From WS-11 sp964405235 (GTDB lineage Bacteria; Eisenbacteria; RBG-16-71-46): a stretch of DNA of 8,339 nucleotides. The position numbers and the translations under genes are program-made. Every line of letters starts with the position of its first letter. Positions within the stretch are counted from its first letter, which is position 1. Positions 1 to 4,921 of this stretch are shown here, piece by piece. The notes below the pieces were generated by a model that had not been told where the DNA came from, did not search any database, and saw only the letters and a program-made list of their open reading frames with translations. The stretch spans positions 1 to 8,339 of the forward strand of contig CAYONG010000235.1 of NCBI GenBank assembly GCA_964405235.1, read 5' to 3'.

Positions 1-406
1 GCACGCGCAGCAGCTTCATCTGGAGCAGCGCGCTCGCGTCCCCGATCTCGTCCAGGAACAGGGTCCCCTGGTCGGCCGCCTCGAACAGCCCGGCGCGGTC
101 GGCCACCGCCCCGGTGAAGGCGCCGCGGGCGTGGCCGAACAACTCGCTCTCGATCAGCGTGTCGGGGGTGGCGCCGCAGTTGTGCGCCACGAACGCGCGG
201 GCGCGGCGCGTGCTCAGCACGTGGACCGCGCGCGCCACCAGCTCCTTGCCGCTCCCGGTCTCCCCCAGCACCAGCACCGGCAGGTCGCTCTCCGCCACGC
301 GCGGCAGCGCGGCGCACACCTCACGCCAGGCCGGTGAATCCCCCAGCATCTCCGGCACCGGCAACTCGACCGGCCGGAGTCCTTCTTCCCTGTGACGGCG
401 TTCCAC
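1..406 (-). CDS. Sigma-54-dependent transcriptional activator, AAA+ domain (3' end cut by window edge)
   Basis: Bacterial enhancer-binding protein that uses ATP hydrolysis to remodel sigma-54 RNA polymerase. The 135 residues visible hold the start of the AAA+ domain: Walker A GETGSGKE at 48-55, the sigma-54 contact loop GAFTGA at 95-100 inside ESELFGHARGAFTGA, and Walker B GTLFLDE at 114-120. The rest of the ATPase and any Fis-type DNA-binding domain lie beyond the left edge. The start is GTG at 406: the frame has an in-frame TGA (425-427, which is also the purM stop), so the protein cannot begin earlier, and a GGGAGG Shine-Dalgarno lies 8 bases upstream. Only about 20 residues precede the AAA+ fold, so there is no receiver, PAS or GAF domain, as in PspF. 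Such proteins are usually controlled by a partner protein. It lies 18 bases after purM and is probably co-transcribed. Family assignment is very secure; target genes are unknown. Confidence 0.93.
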   Translation of the reverse strand, partial: MERRHREEGLRPVELPVPEMLGDSPAWREVCAALPRVAESDLPVLVLGETGSGKELVARAVHVLSTRRARAFVAHNCGATPDTLIESELFGHARGAFTGAVADRAGLFEAADQGTLFLDEIGDASALLQMKLLRV

Positions 407-424
407 GGCGTCCCCCTCCCTGCA

Positions 425-1450
425 TCATCTCCCCTCCACCCATTCGACGCCGCGCTTGCCTGCGACAATTTCGCCCAGGCTCACGACGGTTTCGCCGGCG
501 CTTTGGAGGTCGCGCGCCAGCGCATCGCAATCCCCGGGGGCGCACACCACCAGCATACCGATACCGAGATTCAGTGCTTCGCGCGCGTCATCCTCCGGCA
601 CGCCGCCCGCCTCGATCAGCCAGCGGAAGAGCGTGGGCCGTGTCCAGGCCGCGGCGCGCACGCGAGCACGCCGGCCCTCGGGGAGGACCCGCACCAGGTT
701 CCCGGCGATCCCGCCGCCGGTCACGTGCGCGAGCGCATGGACTTTTCCTTGCTCGATCGCGGGCCAGAGGGCCGGCCCGTACCACCTGTGCGGGGCGAGC
801 AGCGCCGTACCGACGGTCTCGCCAGCGCCACCCGGGAGTGGATCGCAGAGCGAGAGCCCCGACTGCGCAAGCACTCTGCGCGCGAGCGAGAATCCATTGG
901 TGTGGAGGCCGGCGGAGCCGAGCCCCAGCACCCGGTCCCCGAGCGCCACCTTGCTCCCGTCCATCAAGTGCCGCTCATCCACAACACCCAGCATGCAGCC
1001 CGCCACGTCAACCACGCCCGTGACGTAGGTGTCGGGCATCTCGGCGGTCTCGCCTCCCAGCAGCGAGGCTCCGACTTCGCGGCAGGCGCGGCTCATCCCC
1101 GCAACTGCCGCCTGCACCACCTCGGGATCGAGCCGCGCCTGGGCGATGTAGTCGAGGAACGCGAGCGGTCTCGCGCCGTGCACCAACAGGTCGTCGGCGC
1201 AGTGGAAGACCAGGTCCGCCGCCGCGTCTCCGACGCGCCCGGCGGCGAGCGCAAGGTGCAGCTTTGTGCCGACACCGTCCATGGTGGCCGCGAGCAGCAC
1301 CCCGCCACCGCCCGGCCACGCGGTGACGCCCGCGAACCCGCCCGGGATGTTCCGCACGCCGGCGCCCCAGGTGGCACGCGCGGCCTCGCCCAGGGCCCGC
1401 TTCATCGCGTCAGCACGCGCGATGTCGACACCGGCGTCGCGGTAGCGCAT
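425..1450 (-). CDS. purM: Phosphoribosylformylglycinamidine cyclo-ligase (AIR synthase)
   Basis: Cytosolic enzyme of de novo purine synthesis that closes FGAM to aminoimidazole ribonucleotide using ATP. The 341-residue product matches the usual family length (about 345) and carries the family landmarks in order: YRDAGVDI at the N terminus, DGVGTKLHLA, DDLLVHGARPLAFLDYIA, SLLGGETAEMPDTY, GSAGLHTNGFSLAR and HVTGGGIAGNLVRVLP, with the C-terminal LNLGIGMLVV strand. The segment usually written VNDLLVQGA reads ADDLLVHGA here, a conservative change. The ATG at 1450 is chosen because MRYRDAGVDI aligns with the family N terminus; the frame stays open far upstream, but only as a shadow of the HD-GYP gene. 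Its ATG shares one base with the HD-GYP stop (TGATG), which suggests translational coupling. Identification is essentially certain. Confidence 0.97.
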   Translation of the reverse strand: MRYRDAGVDIARADAMKRALGEAARATWGAGVRNIPGGFAGVTAWPGGGGVLLAATMDGVGTKLHLALAAGRVGDAAADLVFHCADDLLVHGARPLAFLDYIAQARLDPEVVQAAVAGMSRACREVGASLLGGETAEMPDTYVTGVVDVAGCMLGVVDERHLMDGSKVALGDRVLGLGSAGLHTNGFSLARRVLAQSGLSLCDPLPGGAGETVGTALLAPHRWYGPALWPAIEQGKVHALAHVTGGGIAGNLVRVLPEGRRARVRAAAWTRPTLFRWLIEAGGVPEDDAREALNLGIGMLVVCAPGDCDALARDLQSAGETVVSLGEIVAGKRGVEWVEGR

Positions 1451-2745
1451 CACGCCTGCGCCTTGCGTGGCCGCACGCGCAGTGTGCGCAGCTCTTCGCT
1501 GCTCGGGCTTGGGATGAGGGAGAACTCGCCGAGCCCCTCGAGGCGCAGGAGACAGCCCACCACGTCGGCGTCGAACTGGGTGCCGGCCCCCTGTTCGAGC
1601 TCGCGCAGCGCGGATTCCACGGAGAGCGCTTTCCGATAGGGACGGTCCGAGGTCATGGCGTCGAACGCGTCGGACACGTTCAGGATGCGCGCGCCGATCG
1701 GGACGTCCCCGGTCATGAGCCCGAACGGATAGCCGCGCCCGTCGGGCCGCTCGTGGTGGCTGCGCACGATCTCGGCCGCCCGGCGTAGCGCCCGCACCCG
1801 CTTGACGATCGCCGCCCCTGCCGCCGGGTGCCCGCGCAGCGTGCGTTGCTCCTCGTGCGATAGCGAGCCGGGCTTCTGGAGGATGTGCTGGTGGTGGGGC
1901 CCGATCTTCCCCAGATCGTGCACCAGCGCCGCGTATTCGATCTCGTCCACCGCGCGCTCGCCGAGCTTGAGCCCGCGCGCGAGGCGGATCGCATACTGAG
2001 AGACGCGCACCGAGTGCTGGCGGGTGTACGGGTCCACCTCCTCGAGCACCTCGGAGAGCGCACGCACGAAGTCCTTCAAGTCGGTACGGATCTCGACGTA
2101 GAGCTTGAACGAGTGCCGGGCGACCAGGAACGGGATGGCGAACAGGACCAGGCCGATCGGCCCCGCGCCCAGGTACACGACCGCCACCAGCGTGCCGAGC
2201 GCGATGAACGAGAGGTGGTGCATCATCCCGTCCAAGAAGATGCGCTGCCACTGCCGCCAGATGCTGGGGCCGGTCGTGAGCCCGACCACGGTCGAGACAA
2301 AAATCGAGTTGCAGAGGAAGTACACGCCGCCGCAAGCGAGCAGGGCCAGGATGTCGCGCGCGGCGTCGAGCTGCCCGACGCGGCCGCCGGCCACACTGAA
2401 CGCCCAGCCGGCCGCGAAGGCCGTGAGGCCGAAGATGGCCATGTTGTGGACCACCTTGACCAGGGGCTTGCGCAGCACCAGCGCCTGGGCGATGAACGTG
2501 GCGATGACGTTGAACCACGCGGTGTACACCGGCCCGAGGATCAGCAGGCAGGCGAGGTCCAGGACCGCCCCGACTGACACGTAGCCGCCGCCGGGGAGCG
2601 GCACCGCGGTCGCCTCGCTCAGAACCATTAGGAGGAGCACGACCACGGCGGCCGTGGGGTCGACCGGACCGGCCTGCGGCGTGTACCACGCGAACGCGGC
2701 GATCGACGCGGCGAGGACGGCCGCGTAGTAAGCCCGAAAGGTCAT
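1450..2745 (-). CDS. Membrane HD-GYP protein, predicted cyclic-di-GMP phosphodiesterase
   Basis: Predicted membrane sensor that hydrolyses cyclic-di-GMP. From ATG 2745 it has 431 residues. The first ~210 hold about six hydrophobic segments (roughly 4-21, 33-48, 57-90, 101-118, 132-156 and 175-210) forming a multi-spanning input domain I cannot assign to a named family. A short linker leads to the HD-GYP domain at about 225-400: H244 (QHSVRVS), the HD pair 276-277 in VHDLGKIG, H306 (RGHPAAG), HH 330-331, DGRGYP 335-340, then ILNVSDAFDAMTSDRPYRKALS. All metal ligands and the GYP signature are present, so it should be active. The start is uncertain: ATG 2745 directly precedes the first hydrophobic segment but has no Shine-Dalgarno; GTG 2775 has an AGGA 4 bases upstream; GTG 2835 is the longest option. 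It overlaps purM by one base and follows a 17-codon ORF. The signal sensed is unknown. Confidence 0.9.
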   Translation of the reverse strand: MTFRAYYAAVLAASIAAFAWYTPQAGPVDPTAAVVVLLLMVLSEATAVPLPGGGYVSVGAVLDLACLLILGPVYTAWFNVIATFIAQALVLRKPLVKVVHNMAIFGLTAFAAGWAFSVAGGRVGQLDAARDILALLACGGVYFLCNSIFVSTVVGLTTGPSIWRQWQRIFLDGMMHHLSFIALGTLVAVVYLGAGPIGLVLFAIPFLVARHSFKLYVEIRTDLKDFVRALSEVLEEVDPYTRQHSVRVSQYAIRLARGLKLGERAVDEIEYAALVHDLGKIGPHHQHILQKPGSLSHEEQRTLRGHPAAGAAIVKRVRALRRAAEIVRSHHERPDGRGYPFGLMTGDVPIGARILNVSDAFDAMTSDRPYRKALSVESALRELEQGAGTQFDADVVGCLLRLEGLGEFSLIPSPSSEELRTLRVRPRKAQA

Positions 2746-2884
2746 CGGATGTCGCGGGGCGAGAGGTTCGTTCACGAGGTCCTGTCGCCGGGGACGGCGG
2801 GTCACTTGACTGTCAGAGACGATAAAGACCGACACCCAGATTGGAGCCTGATCCCTGTCACATCACATCAACGGCTTGGATGCG
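2746..2884. other. Intergenic stretch between the micropeptide ORF and the HD-GYP gene
   Basis: About 139 bases with no convincing gene. On the minus strand it begins with a short direct repeat (GATGTGATGTGA, 2851-2865 region) and has no clear -35/-10 pair and no hairpin followed by a T tract. If the HD-GYP protein starts at GTG 2775 or 2835, part of this stretch is coding. The separation argues that the micropeptide and the HD-GYP gene are not tightly coupled in translation. Confidence 0.4.
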
Positions 2885-2938
2885 TTACCAGCCAGCCTTA
2901 CCGAAGAAGTTGATGATCTCGATGAGAAGGAAATCCAT
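2885..2938 (-). CDS. Putative 17-residue micropeptide MDFLLIEIINFFGKAGW
   Basis: Short ORF too small for ordinary gene finders. ATG at 2936-2938, TAA at 2885-2887, product MDFLLIEIINFFGKAGW. It is supported by a full AAGGAGGT Shine-Dalgarno with 9 bases to the ATG, the best ribosome binding site in the window. By count, 24 of its 54 bases are G or C, far below the neighbouring genes. The peptide is strongly hydrophobic; placed on a helical wheel, E7, N10 and K14 fall on one side with D2 near it, so an amphipathic, membrane-associated helix is plausible. There is no cleavage signal and no Cys. It lies 99 bases after the stop of the unknown two-domain protein and 139 bases before the membrane HD-GYP gene. 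Possible roles: ligand or regulator of the HD-GYP membrane domain, secreted signal, or leader peptide. It does not belong to a family I recognise; function is inferred only from position. Confidence 0.55.
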   Translation of the reverse strand: MDFLLIEIINFFGKAGW

Positions 2939-2947
2939 GTTGGCCCC

Positions 2948-2955
2948 ACCTCCTT
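2948..2955 (-). promoter_or_regulatory. Strong Shine-Dalgarno for the 17-codon ORF
   Basis: Reads AAGGAGGT on the minus strand, full complementarity to the usual 16S anti-SD, with a 9-base spacer (GGGGCCAAC) to the ATG at 2938. Most larger genes here have weaker or no recognisable sites, so a perfect site before so short an ORF is the main argument that the ORF is translated. Confidence 0.7.
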
Positions 2956-3037
2956 GGACTCGGATTTTGTAGAGGTACGTCGACTGCGGGTGGGTCCGCT
3001 TCGCATCATTCGCTGGGATGGCTCGCTCCGCTTCCTC

Positions 3038-3955
3038 CTAGGTGGATGTCGGTCTCAAAACGTATTCGGTGGGCACCCGCGTGGGTAAACCACCGACGAT
3101 GCGGTTCAGGGCGGCGAGGCTGGCGAGCACCACCGCCTGCTGGACGTCCTGCTCGACCGCGCAGCTGCCGACCAGGACCTTTTCCTGCCGATGGGCGAGC
3201 AGCGAGAGCGCGACCAGCGCCATGCGCCTGTGACCCATCCGCACGAACTCGACCTCGGGCAGTCCGAACGCCACCTCACCGTCGAGGAACTCCTGCACGG
3301 CGGCGATGGTGGCCTGCGCGATCAGACGGTGCGCGCCGTCGCGCGTGCTCCAGCCGGAGGCGCCGCCCATGCGGGCCAGCCCCTTCCAGCGCAGCTCGAC
3401 CTGCGCCTGGGTGCGCGGACCCGAGACGAACAGGTTGACGCTCCCGAACCGGATGCGCTCGGCACCCGCGCTTTCGAACTCCGGCTCGATCGACGGGCGC
3501 GCGGTGCGCGCGGCGGCAGGCGCCGGCGCCCCGGCCGGTGTGAAGACCGGGGCATCGGCCGATGTAAAGAACGGCGTCGCGGTGGCCGGATCGGTGGCGG
3601 GCTCACCCTTGGTGAAGGCGACCGAGACCACGCGGTAGTCGATGCTCCGGTTGAAGCGGGTCAGGAGCACGGTCTGGACGTCGCGCACGATCTGCTTCGC
3701 CGGGCGCTTCGAACAGGTGAGGACGTGGACCTCGCGGATCTCGTCCCCTTCGATCTGGAGACTGACCCCCTCGACGTCGCGCAGGCCGCGGATCGCGGAT
3801 TCGGCCTGGGCCGTCCATGAGGACTGCTTCGTATCCAGGGTCAGAGGCCGGTCCCTCCCTTCAAGTCCAGAGGCGAACCGCGGAAGACTAGCACACCGCT
3901 CGCAGACCCGGCCACGAGAGACCGAAACACTGTAGGAGAGCCACGATGGGACCAC
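3038..3955 (-). CDS. Conserved-looking two-domain protein of unknown function, LeuA-regulatory-like C-terminal half
   Basis: I cannot name this protein. With the longest start (GTG 3955) it has 305 residues. Residues ~48-117 form one small alpha/beta unit (SAIRGLRDVEGVSLQIEG, REVHVLTCSKRPAKQIVRD, then DYRVVSVAFTKG). A Pro/Ala/Thr-rich linker follows at ~118-165, then a second unit at ~167-300. Its pattern (beta strands, RLIAQATIAAVQEFL, then VGSCAVEQDVQQAVVLASLAALNRIV) resembles the repeated beta-beta-beta-alpha regulatory domain of 2-isopropylmalate synthase, but the catalytic barrel is absent. That points to ligand binding or dimerisation and is inference. No signal peptide or membrane segment is visible. 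The start is doubtful: the first ~40 residues look non-conserved, and a GGAGGG site stands 8 bases before an in-frame CTG at 3844, the only good ribosome site. It lies between the PfkB kinase gene and the micropeptide. Confidence 0.75.
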   Translation of the reverse strand: MVPSWLSYSVSVSRGRVCERCASLPRFASGLEGRDRPLTLDTKQSSWTAQAESAIRGLRDVEGVSLQIEGDEIREVHVLTCSKRPAKQIVRDVQTVLLTRFNRSIDYRVVSVAFTKGEPATDPATATPFFTSADAPVFTPAGAPAPAAARTARPSIEPEFESAGAERIRFGSVNLFVSGPRTQAQVELRWKGLARMGGASGWSTRDGAHRLIAQATIAAVQEFLDGEVAFGLPEVEFVRMGHRRMALVALSLLAHRQEKVLVGSCAVEQDVQQAVVLASLAALNRIVGGLPTRVPTEYVLRPTST

Positions 3956-3994
3956 CGCCCGCCGGCCCCGTCCCCCTGGGCCCGGCGCCCCTGT

Positions 3995-4921
3995 TCAGAA
4001 CAGCGGTTCGAGCCGGAATGAGACCATGCGATGGAGGACGGCGACTCGCTCGATGATCTCTTGAGGGGTGGTCTCGACCAGGCGCCGGGGGCTGAACGAC
4101 TCGATCGCGAGCGACGCCATCGCCGCCCCGCAGGCCAACCCCTGCCTTAGCGCGTCGCCGTCATGCGACTCGCGGCGGGCGAGCCAGCCCAGGAACCCGC
4201 CGGCGAACGAGTCGCCGGCGCCGGTCGGATCGCGCAGCACGGGGAGCGGGAATGCGGGCGTGATGAACATCTCCTCGCGCGAACGGTAGAGCGCCCCGTG
4301 CTCGCCCTTCTTGATGATGACGGCGCGGCCGCCCTGCTCGATCAAGCGGTCGGCGGCGGCGGCCAGTTGGGTCTCGCCCGACAGGGCGCGCGCCTCCTCC
4401 TCGTTGAGCAGGGCGACATCCACCCGCCGGAGCACCTCGACCACCCGCTCGGGCTTGCGCGCGATCCAATAGTTCATGGTGTCCGACAGCACCAGCCGAG
4501 GCCGCTTCATCTGGTCCAGGACCTCGAGCTGCAGGTCCGGGTCGATATTGGCGAGGAACACGAACGGGCACTCGCGGTGGCTCGCCTCCAGCCGCGGATG
4601 GAAGGTCGAGAACACATTGAGCTGGGTCTCGAGCGTATGGGCGTGTCCCAGCTCGGCCATGTACTCGCCCTTCCACCGGAAGGTGCGGCCCGCCGCAGTC
4701 TCGAGCCCGCGCAGGTCGACGCCCCGGGATTCGAACAGGTCGCGGTGCTCACGCGGGAAATCCTCGCCCACCACCGCCACCATCCGCACCGGCGCGAAGT
4801 GGCTGGCCGAGAGCGAGAAGTAGGACGCCGAGCCGCCCAGCGCCTCCTCGGCCTCCCCGTACGGCGTGCGCACCGAGTCGAGCGCGACAGAACCGACCAC
4901 CAGGATCTCTTGATGGGGCAT
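3995..4921 (-). CDS. PfkB-family carbohydrate/nucleoside kinase
   Basis: Ribokinase-fold kinase that transfers the ATP gamma-phosphate to a sugar or nucleoside hydroxyl in the cytosol; the substrate cannot be fixed from sequence. The 308 residues match the family length. Seen in order: an N-terminal ILVVGSVALDSV strand with its Asp, the GGSASYFSLSA substrate-side glycine motif (about 29-39), LNEEEARAL near the middle, IIKKGEHGAL, and the C-terminal PfkB signature DPTGAGDSFAGG at 231-242 with catalytic base D237. The ATG at 4921 shares one base with the argS stop (TGATG), with GGAGG four bases upstream; a GTG directly before it at 4924 is an alternative. Translational coupling to argS is likely. 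No second nearby sugar-pathway gene helps to define the substrate. Confidence 0.92.
   Translation of the reverse strand: MPHQEILVVGSVALDSVRTPYGEAEEALGGSASYFSLSASHFAPVRMVAVVGEDFPREHRDLFESRGVDLRGLETAAGRTFRWKGEYMAELGHAHTLETQLNVFSTFHPRLEASHRECPFVFLANIDPDLQLEVLDQMKRPRLVLSDTMNYWIARKPERVVEVLRRVDVALLNEEEARALSGETQLAAAADRLIEQGGRAVIIKKGEHGALYRSREEMFITPAFPLPVLRDPTGAGDSFAGGFLGWLARRESHDGDALRQGLACGAAMASLAIESFSPRRLVETTPQEIIERVAVLHRMVSFRLEPLF

Noticed and set aside
392..1639. Long plus-strand ORFs (also 3191-3820, 4163-5077, 5071-5985)
   Set aside because: They are exact antisense to securely identified genes, are rich in Arg/Ala/His/Pro as expected of reversed GC-rich codons, and contain no recognisable domains.
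1451..2689. Long upstream extension of the purM frame (754 residues in total)
   Set aside because: The extra part is Arg/Gly/Pro-rich shadow sequence over the HD-GYP gene; the family N terminus is at ATG 1450.
2956..3037. Cyclic-di-GMP (GEMM) riboswitch before the micropeptide and HD-GYP gene
   Set aside because: The conserved GEMM core sequences are absent; only a short AAGCGGA direct repeat and weak 4-bp stems are visible.
2876..3088. Plus-strand 70-codon ORF across the intergenic region
   Set aside because: No Shine-Dalgarno before its ATG, it is antisense to the micropeptide and to the end of the unknown gene, and the product resembles nothing I recognise.
3991..4003. 13-base palindrome CTGTTCAGAACAG at the end of the pfkB gene (LexA-like site)
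   Set aside because: Spacing between half sites does not match the known LexA boxes, it overlaps a stop codon, and no T tract follows, so neither operator nor terminator is supported.
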